Origin: Pyrus communis | Lineage: Eukaryota; Streptophyta; Magnoliopsida; Rosales; Rosaceae | Direction of reading: 5' to 3' | Length of the DNA stretch: 64,000 nt | Assembly (NCBI RefSeq): GCF_963583255.1 | Contig: NC_084807.1 | Coordinates: forward strand, 5,498,872-5,562,871 | Shown: in pieces, positions 38,835 to 49,460 of the stretch | Position numbering within the stretch: the first letter of the stretch is position 1 | Layout of the letters: every line of letters starts with the position of its first letter | Program-made: the position numbers and the translations under genes | The notes under the pieces: model-generated | Seen by the model: only the letters and a program-made list of their open reading frames with translations | What the model was told of the DNA's origin: nothing | Databases searched by the model: none

Positions 38835-38935
38835 TACTACTGTCACTCAGACGAGCTTTATAGCTTATTTAGAATTTGTTTTTCCCGCTGCACCTTTCTA
38901 GATAAACTATAAAGCTCGTGTGAGCGACAGTAGTA
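38835..38935. repeat. short hairpin, 29-base arms (MIRNA-like fold or small foldback)
   Basis: 38835-38863 (TACTACTGTCACTCAGACGA onward) pairs with 38907-38935 at 27 of 29 positions around a 43-base loop. It lies in the spacer between the PPR and DUF4787-like genes. Size and shape suit a miRNA precursor, but nothing shows it is expressed. Confidence 0.6.
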
Positions 38936-39527
38936 AGCCGTTTGTAATTAAAAAGTCCATCGATCTCATTTAAAAGCATTTTACAATCCTTTGCATATAT
39001 AAAATAATCCTTACTCACAAATATCGATTGAATCCACACATGCATTTCAATCGTTAATTTCAAAAATCCGTCAATCATACTTCAGGGTTTGAAACATAAG
39101 AATAATTCAGGATACGTTGACTCAAAAATCAACGGTTGGTCAAAGTATCCCCACTCTAGTCAACAACAATAAATTCTTCAATCCGAAAAATCCAAACCTC
39201 GAATTTCCGTTCCACAAGTTGCGAATTGTCATTCCCTTCCCATCACCTGGTGAATGGCAAAACGGATGAAAAGTGTTATTACAAGCCCACGTAACTATTG
39301 ACCCAATAAACGATGATATTGGATATTATTTTTCCTCAATATTGGGCTATTAACTTACGCAGCACCGTCCCCTTTGAGCCCAAATCACTTTGGGTGTCCG
39401 TTTTGTACAGTTCACAATCTCACTGCTTCAATTCAAGGACGACGAAAAGAAGAGGCACGTTAGAATTTGATTCGATCGTCGTCCCAAATTCAACCGAAGT
39501 CCCAGAAGCAGAAGGAATAGAACGCAA
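38936..39527. other. spacer and promoter side of the DUF4787-like gene
   Basis: No gene is seen. Near 39,280-39,370, AGCCCACG, TTGGGCTATT and GAGCCCAAAT resemble site II motifs in the upstream region of the 39528 start. This hints at constitutive, growth-linked expression; the inference is weak. Confidence 0.35.
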
Positions 39528-42500
39528 ATGGCAAATCAGAATTTTTCATCTTCTTCCCTGCTCAGAATTCTAATTCTTCTACTAGTATTCTTGCTCTTCT
39601 CTCCCATCAATACAAATGCCAAGTCTCGTCGCCCAATCTCTGTATTCCAAATTCCTCTTCTTCTTCTTCTTCTGTTAATTTCTTATATGTTTCAGTGTTT
39701 GTGGGTCTTTATTTTTGAATACTAATTCTGAATTTATGATGGGTTCTTTTTTTTGTGTGGTATATTTGACAGGATATTGAGACAAGGCAGAAGAAGAGCC
39801 AGTGTTATGCTGACATTGAGAGGTATATCCACTTCCTTCTCTCTCTTTTTTGATTTCCCATTTTCTATCTTTACTAATTCTTGCATGGAAATTAAAAAAT
39901 TAGTGGCAAGAAAATTAGAAACAGTTTAATTTCTTTTTGAGCTATGGATGTGTGATTAGAGTGGGATTTGATTTAACCCCACCAAAATATTTGAGTTATT
40001 AGTTTTAAAGAAAGCCACTTTATTTTTTTTTGACTTAATGCAACAAGAACTCGTTGTATGATTGACATGGTCTACCTGCAAACTGTATTGAATTAAAACT
40101 GTTTGAGAAAAATTCTTTCAATGCATTTAGAACTCGTTGCTTTAAAGTATGTGACGATGGATTGGCACGCAGTTTTTTTTTTTTTTTTTTGAAAACCGTT
40201 GGTCTCTGACTGCTCCTTTTTGTTTTTTATGATTGGAATAGCGGATTGTGGGGTTGGCAATGCAAATCCTCTTTGATAGCCAAAGAAAATTGCGCTTTGC
40301 GATGCCTTTCTCCAACTTGCTATGAGCTAATCTACGAGAGCGATCCGGTAAGATGGACCATATTAGATTCTCCGTTATTGGATTCGACATGTTACATTTG
40401 TTATTTTACATGGGTTGTGTTCTTATTGTAGCTTGAAGAAGGTGAAAAAGATATGCTTAGGGGCCAAGAGTTCAAATACTGTATGCATAAGTAAGTTCCA
40501 TGTCTTTATGGATATGAAATGTTATTGCTATATGATTTGGTTTATGCAGACTGATGATGATTATATTTTTTTTTTAGGATAACATAAGACCACAATTACA
40601 AACTGTTAGTTTTACATTACATAGCCGGATTTCTGTTAGGGTTCAATTACGGATACAAGAATCACCATAACCATAAAATAGAATTTATTAACAGTGGAAA
40701 AATATGTTAATTGCAAAATATTACTAGGAACATCAAATCACTGAGTTTCTTATTTCCTTCCAAATGGCATTTATCTATTTTCCTTCTGCCAACTGGTTCA
40801 CTGTGAAGGTGAAAAACTTGGTCTTTGTTCGAAATTTCTTGCAATACTTTTAAACAACATTACAAAGGTTGATTGAAGGAAAAGTTTGTTTTTGGTGTGC
40901 ATTTTGTAGTTGAGTGTTGGGGCAATTTAGGGGCTTAATTGTCGGTTGGGTTTCTTATTTGCTGGTATTAACGGTCTTAGTGGCTAATTTTTATCTGTTC
41001 TTAGATACTCAGTTTGTGTTGTAATGGGTTTAAGGTAGTAATAGTCAAGGGCAATGGTTGGATCAGTCTAATACCCCTTGAAGAGCAAAATTGCCGGAAT
41101 TATAATGAGATATAATATGTTATTTTGAATCATCGATTTTCTCAGATCTGTACTGACTAGGAAATAGTTGGCCTTCATAAAGATCCCCTACCAAATTGAG
41201 GATGACAAGCTGGGGTCACTCAAGTGACATTCTGGATATCAAACCTTTTTCACCATTGTAAAGTGTTATTATATTTTCCCAGTAATTCAGTGCTGGCGGT
41301 GCTTATCAGGTTATGCCAACAACCACTGTCTGTACTTATTAGCACAAAGCTTTTTGATGAATCGGATAAAGGGAGAAGAGTGCATTAATTTAGCATGATG
41401 TTTTTTTAAGTGGATTAGATGGATCCCTTCTAAATTTCCATTGCAACTTGATTTTGTGTGATGGCTTTTTAAATAAATTTCTACAAAAAATAAATAACAG
41501 ATGTTGAGTTGTTGACAAAGAATAAACTTAGGTTGAACAAGTTATGGAGAGTATTTTTATTTAGTGTGTTGAGAGAACCGTGCTGTCACTTGTAATAGTA
41601 GGATAGTGATGTCGGTCATGCGTATTTGGTCTACACATTATTCATATTATACAAAGGCCTTTCTGGAAGCGGCTTTGAAAACTTGGTGAAGAATTCTTTG
41701 CTTTAGGACAGTGGTGTTTTCTGAAGGCTGGATGGAATGCACTCATATTAAGGGGGTTACATGTGTTATCTCTGCATCCTGAGGTGTTAGTAACAAATTA
41801 ACAATAGGTTAAGGACTAGAGGCGATGTGTTGGCTGAGGAGTATGGCATCTATGCATGCTGTATACTTCCTAAGATTGATGCTATAAAAAAGGTATATTG
41901 GCATAGTAGGTTCTCATATTGTTGATATAAATGCGACCCTGCCATCTTTTAGTGGAATTTGGACCTTTGAAGGATTAAGTAAAAAGTTGTGGGTTTCCCT
42001 TAACTGAAAGCGCAGATATGAGTAGTCAGATAAAGTACTAATCCCTGTGTCTAAGAAGCTAAGAAAATACTTAAACCTGGTTACTTCCTTGTGCTTTTAT
42101 GTGGTAATTGACGAGCAACACTTCAAGCAAATGAATGGCTTGGAAAATTAGCAAAAATTTTGGTTCAACTTTAGCTTGCTCTCTCGGAACTTACCTTGCC
42201 GTTGCTTTATTGCGTAAAAAGGTTCATAAATCAACTTATCTTTACGTAGTGGAGAAGGTTCGGATAAAGTTGTCCTTGGGGGAAAATATAATGCTTTCTA
42301 AGGCAGGTAGACTCACTTTAATTAAGTGTTTTGCCTCTGCTCTTCCTGTATATGCTGTAAACTGCAAGTCTCCTTATCAGTATTTGTGATTCTCTTGATA
42401 AAGTTAATAGAAATTGTCTATAGGGTACTATTGGGGATGATAGAGCTAAACCTCATTTGGTAAGCTGGAATAAAGTTTGTTGCCCTATGAATAAACGAGG

Positions 42501-43272
42501 GCTAGGCATTAAGAAGTCATATCAGATGAACAAGGCTCTTCTTGCTAAATCTGGTTGGAGGTTGCTAAAAAAGGACAATGACTTACGGGGTGATTTTTCA
42601 ACAAAAAACTTTGGATTGCCGCTTCTCCTTTCTTGGATGAATATTCTGAGTGTGCGGAGCCTATCTTGATTTAGTCCAAATGTTGATGATTGCTCTGGTG
42701 TTGCCAGAGCTAAATTAGTTGTTCTTTAGTTTGGTTCTCTCATTTTCTCCCTCGTGCCCGAAAAATTATGAGCAACACTTATATTTTTCTCTTAACAAAA
42801 CAATATGCACAAGTCAATTTTTAGGGTACTCATGTAAGTAGTGTAGTTTATTATATAGTATCCTAAAACAACGTGACTATTCTTGTGCTTGGCAATAAAT
42901 AGGATGAGCTGCATGTCGTCCTAAGCAGCCTGGTTTAGCATAGGAATGTTTTCTGCAGATGTTTCAAGCCTTATTGGCAGATTGCTTACCGCTGCCCTAT
43001 TCTTTAAGTTTCTGCCTGCTTAGCCAGGTTAATCAGGGCATTTTAATCATTTTGGTGCTTTCATAAAAGTTGCTAGCATCTCCTCCAACCTTTTCTTTCT
43101 TTCATGTTAATCTTTTTCCCCATTGACTTTAGAGGCAGTTTACGCATAAATAATCGCATCATGGCAATTGTCGAATTAGTTTACGTTGTTTTGTAACTCT
43201 CAACTCATGTTGCCTTGCAGGTTATCTTTGGGGGAGAGCCTTGAGGGTATTAAGGGTTCATTTAATTATTAA
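39528..43272 (+). CDS. small Cys-rich secretory-pathway protein, DUF4787-like (126 aa, 5 exons)
   Basis: Exons: 39528-39641, 39773-39822, 40242-40347, 40432-40490, 43221-43272. All have GT-AG borders, and the joined 381 nt is open to the TAA. Residues about 8-31 are strongly hydrophobic (LLRILILLLVFLLFS), a signal peptide or anchor. The rest is compact and Cys-rich (SQCYADIESGLWGWQCKSS, CALRCLSPTCYELIYESD, EFKYCMHKLSLGESLEG), matching a conserved eukaryotic family I recall as DUF4787, whose function is unknown. The last intron (2.73 kb) holds a LINE remnant, and the 3' untranslated region is interrupted within 60 bases of the stop by the PME-PPR chimera. The frame is intact; whether the transcript still ends properly is open. 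Confidence 0.75.
42135..42670 (+). mobile_element. LINE (non-LTR) reverse-transcriptase remnant
   Basis: Two frame-shifted blocks read KVRIKLSLGENIMLSKAGRL (42,240-42,310) and SWNKVCCPMNKRGLGIKKSY then MNKALLAKSGWRLLKKDND (42,460-42,590). These are typical of the segment after the reverse transcriptase core in plant LINEs (WDKVCxPKxxGGLGI, NxALLxKxxWRL). No endonuclease domain is recognisable and frames are broken. It lies in the last intron of the DUF4787-like gene, same strand. Confidence 0.7.
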
Positions 43273-43331
43273 ACATTGAAGGCAATGTTGCTTGTAGAAT
43301 AAGTTCACATTGAAGGCAATGTTGCTTGTAG
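43273..43331. repeat. 25-bp direct duplication at the chimera boundary
   Basis: ACATTGAAGGCAATGTTGCT with its tail TGTAG occurs at 43273-43297 and again at 43307-43331, nine bases apart. The second copy runs straight into PME sequence. It duplicates the DUF4787-like gene's 3' leader and looks like part of the insertion event. Confidence 0.8.
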
Positions 43332-43459
43332 TATGGAAGCTCTTATTACACCCCAAGGGTGGAAGCCTTGGAGTGGGGATTTTGCTCTCAACACCCTTTT
43401 TTATGGGGAGTTTGGGAATTCTGGACCGGGTTCTGATTTTGCTCTCAACACCCTTTTTT
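43331..43459 (+). pseudogene. fragment of PME exon 2 (from the second PME gene) in a chimera
   Basis: 43331-43439 matches 33813-33921 of the second PME gene almost base for base (GTATGGAAGCTCTTATTACA start; one visible change in GGATGCC to GGAAGCC). The sequence then jumps back and repeats GATTTTGCTCTCAACACCCT (43434-43459), already present at about 43378-43403, before joining PPR sequence. The piece is only 109 bases and cannot encode a working enzyme. Confidence 0.85.
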
Positions 43460-44908
43460 AACCGTCCTGACCGGCTAAGAAGACTAACTATACATGCATA
43501 ATGATCAGGAGAGGGATTTAAATGGTACTTATGTCTCATTGATTCAAATAAGTGCCAACCCTCCTCTACAAGCCCAGAGCGACTACAAACTGTCAGGATG
43601 ACTGTAAAAGCAACCTCATCCGGAGCTAAACCTTCAGTTAGCATCTTATTGAAGAGGGAAACAGCCTGATCCCCTTGACCATTAATCGACAACCCCTTGT
43701 ATCATAGAACAGTACGAAATCAAATCCCGCTTAGGCATCTCTTCAAACAAACGTGTTGCTCTTTCCTTATTCCCACACATTGCATTCATGTTAATCAGAG
43801 CTGCGAGAACATGAGCCTGACGAACATCAATGGAGCTCTGGCTCAGGTAAGAATCAACCCATTTAGCCACCTGCAAGCAACCCACTTGGGAACAAGCTGA
43901 CATCAAGCTCACCATTATAAACTCGTCAGGCTTAACATTCTTCGTACTCATTTCTTGAAATATCTTTACAGCCTCGTTAGGTTGACCATTTTGAGCATAC
44001 CCTGATATCAATGCTGACCACGCAATGATATCTTTATCCGAGCATTGCTCAAACAAAAATCTCGCAGACGCCATATCTCCACACTTGGCATATCCATCGA
44101 TCATAGTAGTATAAGAAACCACATTCTTCTCAGGAATTTGATCAAAGATCCTCCTAGCATTGACCAAATCCCCCATCTTTACAAACCCACTAATAATCGC
44201 ATTCCACGACACTGCATTTCTCTGGGGCATCTGATCAAACAGCTTGTTGGCCTCCACCAAATCCCCAACACTAGCATACCCAACAACCATAGTCGTCCAA
44301 GAAACCACACTTCTCTCAGACATTCCATCAAACACCTTGCGAGCGCAAACAATCTCCCTGCATTTCCCGTACAAATCAATCAAACTGGTGCCTACAAACA
44401 CATCCCCGTCAACTCCACACCTCACCGCCGACCCATGTATCGCCCCTCCTTCCCAGACCCTCCCCTCACTCGTACACGCCTTAAAGAGAGACGGGTACGT
44501 ATACCTATCCGGAAGGCCCTCCTCCCTCTTCATCCGAACAAACAGAGAAACAATGCCCAAAAAACCAGACCTTTCGCAGTACTCTTTGATCAGACAGTTC
44601 CAGAGAAAGGTGCTGGGGCTGAGGACGCGGTCGAATACGGCGGTGGAGTAAGAGAGGGAAGCGAGAGCGTTGGAGAGGCAGATGAACTGGCTCATGAGGA
44701 AGCAATCTTGCTCCAAACCTTTACGGACAATGTGGGCATGTATTTGTTCGAGATGGAATTGGGGTTTGCAGCCTTTGAGTAAGGATGCGATTGAAGGGAG
44801 CAGAGAAGTGGGACGGCGGCTGTTGGGCGGAGCTAGCGATGAGTAGAGGCGGATTGTAGGCATGGGTCTCTCACTGTTGCAAGCCCAATTACACCGTTAA
44901 CTTTCCAC
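43460..44908 (-). pseudogene. truncated, frameshifted copy of the PPR gene
   Basis: The block matches 36874-38320 at very high identity, including about 45 bases upstream of the ATG (44863). The copy keeps the N-terminal about 385 codons open. An extra C in a C run (near 43,695; ACCCC against ACCC in the original) then shifts the frame, and the last roughly 95 codons with the E-type tail are missing, replaced by PME sequence in antisense. A short second frame (43258-43692) continues the PPR reading after the shift. Because substitutions are few, the duplication is recent. The copy may be transcribed, since its promoter-proximal sequence came along, but a functional protein is unlikely. Confidence 0.88.
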
Positions 44909-45004
44909 TGTATGGATCAATGGACTTGACAGTATCTTATGTTTTCCTGCTATATTTTCTGCCAGTATTTTACTATCGTTGCCTATATTTTGCATTTTGT
45001 TTAG

Positions 45005-46128
45005 GTGTGTCAAATGCTCTGGATCATCACCTTCTACTCCACTCTACGTCCTGGTCTAAGCTACTATTGTCGTGAGGTAAATTTATAGAAGACTGCAAGT
45101 TGTGGCTAGCTGGATGTAATCTTGAATCATTAAATTGTTGTAATTGAACGATGATTTACAATCAGGTACAACTGTCCCTTTCAGGGCTCTAATCTTGCCA
45201 GGCTGCCCCCTCCAGAGAGTACACTTGAAGTGCTCTTAATCAACTGTGGGTTTGAGTTATTCATCTTTTAGGTTTAATTCTTCAGTAACTCCATAGGTGT
45301 AATGGCCTTCATGCTAATATGATGTACATGCATGTGCAGTTCCCCAAGGCATTGTCTATGGTTGTGGTGATTTGATTTTTTCATCGCACATGATTTTTAC
45401 CTTAGTATTTGTGCGCACATATCAGAAATATGGAACAAGGAGGTAACTAATCTATATTGATGGGAGGATCGTATATACTTTCTTTTGTCATTGTTGGTGT
45501 GTGGGTGCATGTTCTATGGATAAACTGATATTCTTAATTTGTTGACACTACTGTTGCTTATCAATACAGGTGCTTTAAGCAGCTTGCTTGGTCAGTTGCT
45601 GTGGTTCAGAGCCTCCTGATTCTAGCTTCTTGCAAACATTACACAGTCGACGTTGTTGTTGCCTGGCAACACGGATTCTGTTATGCTCTTTCTACTCGAA
45701 TATTGTATAATATACTGGTCTGAGTATAATTCTTTTGTTGCCCTGCAGGTATACCGTGAATTTGGTAGTGTTCTTTATAGACCAAAAATTGCGAGGTTAA
45801 CAAAATGCAATTCCTATAATCTTATCTCCTCTTAAAACTGGGCGAAAATTTGTTCTTGATTCCATCTTTCAGTTACATCGTTATGATGTCTATAGTTGAA
45901 TCAGTTTTGTATAGTTATTGACCGAAAGAAAAAGATTTTTTTTCTGGTATATATTTAGAACAAAGCGGAACTTTTAGTAACCAACTCTGCTGACTCAATT
46001 CTAATCCTTCGCAGAACTGCCTGATCGATCTACATGTCAACCACTACTACCAATGAGCACGAGAGAGAAGGATAGCAAGAACAGAGAAGAGCTTAAAAAT
46101 CTGATCGATTTTGTGATAATCTTCCATG
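45005..46128 (+). pseudogene. inositol-phosphorylceramide synthase (IPCS/ERH1-like) gene fragment
   Basis: Six collinear exon-like blocks match the C-terminal half of plant IPCS, a Golgi enzyme that transfers inositol phosphate to ceramide. They are 45005-45076 (LWIITFYSTLRPGLSYYCRE), 45185-45245 (GSNLARLPPPESTLEVLLIN), 45340-45442 ([20 protein letters not shown]), 45570-45665 ([28 protein letters not shown]), 45749-45795 (YTVNLVVFFIDQKL) and 46015-46128 (ELPDRSTCQPLLPMSTREKD). The lipid-phosphatase-like His motifs (SSHMIFT, KHYTVDV) survive. Signs of decay: no N-terminal exons, a one-base frame loss between blocks 2 and 3, a GC instead of GT donor after block 4, and a C-terminus that diverges after REELKN. 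The fragment lies upstream of a Helitron 3' end at 48,140, so capture by that element is plausible. Confidence 0.72.
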
Positions 46129-46439
46129 GTAAGTGACTTTGGTTTGTTTTGGTTGATCTGAATTTCAAATTTCCAGTTGAATTGTTTGTTTTGGTTTGCT
46201 GCGCATGATATGAGCTTCAAATTAGATAATTTATGTGTGTTAATACTTATCCTTCACTAGCTCGCTCAATTGCATAATTTGCATTAGTTGTTGCTTGAAC
46301 ATGTTCTGTCACTTACATTTTATGTCTGGGAAATTTCTTTCATTTTAGATTTTTTTTTACCCCTATAAAGCAGAAAGAGAATGTAATTATGATTAAAGTT
46401 TCATTTTTGGTACTTCCCTAATCCTGTGATTGAGTGCAG

Positions 46440-46853
46440 GGTATAGCCGAAACTGGAAAAGCTTATGTACACGACTTTCCTTATGTTAACGGCAGACCAG
46501 TTCTCATAGTGGATGTTCTAAGCATCTTTCTACTGTAAGTTTTATATTTTTCGCCATGCCTGACTCCATACCATATAATCTTAATATTCTTCAGGTGTTA
46601 CATACAAATTTTTATCAATAAAATAGTGTTAGTTTTTACGTCTTTCAAAAATTCTGATCAATTTTTTGCTACGCTAGCCTTAGATCAAGTTTTGTATGGG
46701 ACTTTGGTTACTGAACAAAAAGTGCCACAGGTGCATGATCCTGCTGAGAACGAGAAGCTCTGTGTGTTTTTAATTGAGAAGGCGTTGGGTGCCCGTCCAG
46801 AAGGGAGCGAAGAAATATTATGAATCTTCAATCTACGTTAGGTCCAGCAAAAG
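46440..46853 (+). pseudogene. Sec14-like CRAL-TRIO domain gene fragment
   Basis: Two exon-like blocks with AG and GT borders are seen. 46440-46534 reads ETGKAYVHDFPYVNGRPVLI and then slips frame before SKHLST. 46731-46853 reads VHDPAENEKLCVFLIEKALG followed by EGSEEIL, a stop, IFNLR and another stop, where the family has ILGIFDLRGF. This is the lipid-binding CRAL-TRIO fold of phosphatidylinositol-transfer proteins. Two stops, a frameshift and missing flanking exons make it a pseudogene. It follows the IPCS fragment in the same orientation, although the two families are unrelated. Confidence 0.65.
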
Positions 46854-47330
46854 GTAATAGGCATACAAAAGATTTTTTTTTTTACTTTGAAAATTATTTT
46901 TTAAGTAATGGATATGGACATTCTTTTAGACATTCAAGCTGCGGGTTTTCAAACTGTGCAAAACATGTTTTATTTTACTCGAATCAGAGTCTCCAAGGAG
47001 AAAGGGAAGGATCCGAATGGAAAACAAGCCACAACATTGAACAAGCAATCTTCTTTTTTGACATTTATTTAAACATAACTCCACTTAAATAGAAAACTAA
47101 ACTTTAATTAGAGAAAGAGGAAGAGGAAGAGGAAGCATAGGAGTTTGTTACTACGCCTCGGTAAAATCCTCAAACCCAATTCTCAATTTTCAGTTTCTTT
47201 TTTCCTTTTTTTCTTTTTTTTCTTTTTTTCACATCAATTAATTCCAGTAATGTTAGGGGCTGAATTTTTTAGGATAGTGATTTTTTCGCACATAAATTTG
47301 ATTTCTAATCATTTTGGGTGAAATAAATAG
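46854..47330. other. no gene seen
   Basis: AT-rich sequence with a pyrimidine-rich stretch (47,200-47,232). A frame at 46820-47092 overlaps the end of the CRAL-TRIO fragment and resembles nothing known. Confidence 0.4.
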
Positions 47331-47480
47331 AGGGATGTGCTATCCACACATCCTATTTTACTTCTCACACACCCATTGATAATTTCTATCCATTGATCTT
47401 CTTCATTTCATCCGATCCAACGGCCGAAAATTAAAAGGGTGTGTGAGAAGTAAAATGGGGTGTGTGGATATCACACCCCT
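47331..47480. mobile_element. 150-bp MITE with AAATAG target duplication
   Basis: The left end AGGGATGTGCTATCCACACA and the right end (inverted) AGGGGTGTGATATCCACACA match at 18 of 20 positions, and the arms continue with TTTACTTCTCACACACCC. The element is flanked on both sides by AAATAG. It has long arms, a short loop and no coding capacity. I remember this family as frequent in Rosaceae; the superfamily is not certain. Confidence 0.75.
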
Positions 47481-48089
47481 AAATAGATATGGGTCTTCAA
47501 TAAGTTATTTTTATAATATTACAGTTTTATTTCACAAATAAATGACATCTTGCTGTTTTTGGTAGGGGTTTGTGTGAGCTTATTCACATTGCATATTTTG
47601 TTAACAAATGTTCGGTTTAATGTGGTGATAATATGTGCTATAATTACACCATAGTCCAACTGATGGCTTATGAATTTTGTAAATTATTTCAGATTTAGTA
47701 TCTGCAAACCTCAGGAGGTCTAATATTAAATTGTGAAAGTTGGACTGTGGCTTAATTGGTTCTACTTCTGCATTTCCTCTTCATTAAAATGCTTACTTAC
47801 TTGCTTTTAAGCATCTTTATTTATGTATCTATTTTTTAAAATGAATTTTAAAGATGTTATAGAAATTGGAAAAAGCAGCAGTTTGAGAACATAGTTTTAA
47901 GAACTTTGGGAAGGAATACTCGAAAAGAAGACTGACAATGGGTTAACGGTAGTTCCCCTTTTATATCATATTCTATTCCGTATTATTACACTATTGCGTC
48001 TGGAATAGCAACATTTATTCGGTGTCACCTAAAAAGTTTGTTATGATTGCTTCTTTGTTCAAGCTTGTGTTCAATAATAAAGTTGCATA

Positions 48090-48140
48090 ATTTTGCATAC
48101 GAGTTTCCATCCCGCAGCAACGCGCGGGTACAATTTCTAG
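48090..48140 (+). mobile_element. Helitron 3' terminus (element A)
   Basis: The stem CCCGCAGCAACGCGCGGG (48111-48128) is followed 8 bases later by CTAG (48137-48140) and then T. A short hairpin followed by CTRR just before a host T is the defining 3' end of plant Helitrons. The body of element A would extend leftwards; the IPCS and CRAL-TRIO fragments are its likely cargo, but I could not find its 5' end. Confidence 0.7.
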
Positions 48141-49308
48141 TTATATACGCTAAAACTTAGTTTCCTAACACTGTTCATTAACAGTGAAATGGCGAAATTG
48201 CCCTCTATTTCTTCTTGTTTCCCTGTTCTGTTCTCTTCTTGGCGTAGTGAAATGGCCTTTTTGCCCATGTTGGGCACGTGTCCATCATCCTACTTCTTTA
48301 GCCTTCAATTAGGTTTTTTCTGCCCTTTACCTTTCTGTTGGCCTTTCTCTCTCGCAGATCTATGCTTCGATCCGTCTTATTTTGCGTTCTGTTCTTCTAA
48401 AATCTTGCGTTCCTCTCAAATCCTCTGTACTTTATTTCACAAAATATTCACGAAGTTGGCCTATAAAGTTTTATTCTTTGTTGTAAAATCTTGTGTTCCT
48501 TATTTTTGTTTTTTGGGGATTTCGTTTGTGGTCTCCGTTTTCAAAGAAGTCATGCATCCTTGTGAATGTAGATTTGTTGACGTTCTGTGGAAACTCATAA
48601 AATTGGTTTCCAAGGTTTTATCTTAAACTTTAATCGCCGGGAAGACTTTCTCTTTTTCCGTCGGTCATACCGGAGTTGTCGTTGAATTTCGGACGAATTT
48701 TCAGCCCAGCTTAGGAATGGCCTGTTTTGAGGTTATTGTCAAATAAATTCTATTGAACCCAGGTGCGTTTTATAACAGCTGTGTGATTTTTTTTATTTTG
48801 GAATTTTATTGATAACCCTAACGGTTTGGTTTTAAGGTGAGTTGTAGTGTTGTCGAGGCTATGCCGGCTAAAAGCGGATTCTGCCGTTGACGTCCTCTGT
48901 TGAAAAATCTGAAATTTGGCAGGAGCTGGAACCATTGTTTTGGGTATGGTTTCCCTGCCTCCACTTCTTCATTATTCTGTATGCATTTCTTATTTAAATC
49001 ATTGGAATTTGTGTTTTTGTTGAGTTTGATTTTGGTGTGAATTCATTCCGATGGATATCTCAAAATTTGAGAAGGCGGTTGTGCTTTTTTCAAATGTTTC
49101 TTCGCTTTGTGTGATTTCATTTAAATGGATGCCTCAAGGTTTTTTTCTACTCATTTTCTAATAATTCTGCCTGCTTTTTCCTTTGCTATAATTTTTTGGG
49201 CGTTCTTGCACTCCTAGGGAGATGAAATTGATATTAAATGTGGATCACAAATTTGGGAGTGTTTTAGGAGAGAAATGTTGGTTCTTCTCTGTTTCCAATT
49301 TTTTTAAA

Positions 49309-49460
49309 GGAAAACTAATGAAAAGGGTTTGAAAACTTTAAGTTTTAATGATAAGGACAAAATAAAGGGTAAAATGAGTAGTATCAGGTTTGACTTTTTA
49401 GTTTAAAAATGTGATTTTTCGTTAAAGTGAACAGTACTGCGGGTTTTTCGTTAAAACTCC
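49309..49460. mobile_element. small TIR element (MITE), 152 bp
   Basis: The left end GGAAAACTAATGAAAAGGG and the right end TTTTTCGTTAAAACTCC are inverted, imperfect copies, with AGTTTTAATGATAAGGAC inside. A fragment of the same family lies at 28490-28560. I recall it as a common Rosaceae MITE. Confidence 0.55.

Noticed and set aside
48189..48626. 145-codon plus-strand frame, Phe/Leu/Ser/Cys rich
   Set aside because: Looks like T-rich leader or intron sequence; no domain, no coding-like composition, and it lies near a Helitron start.
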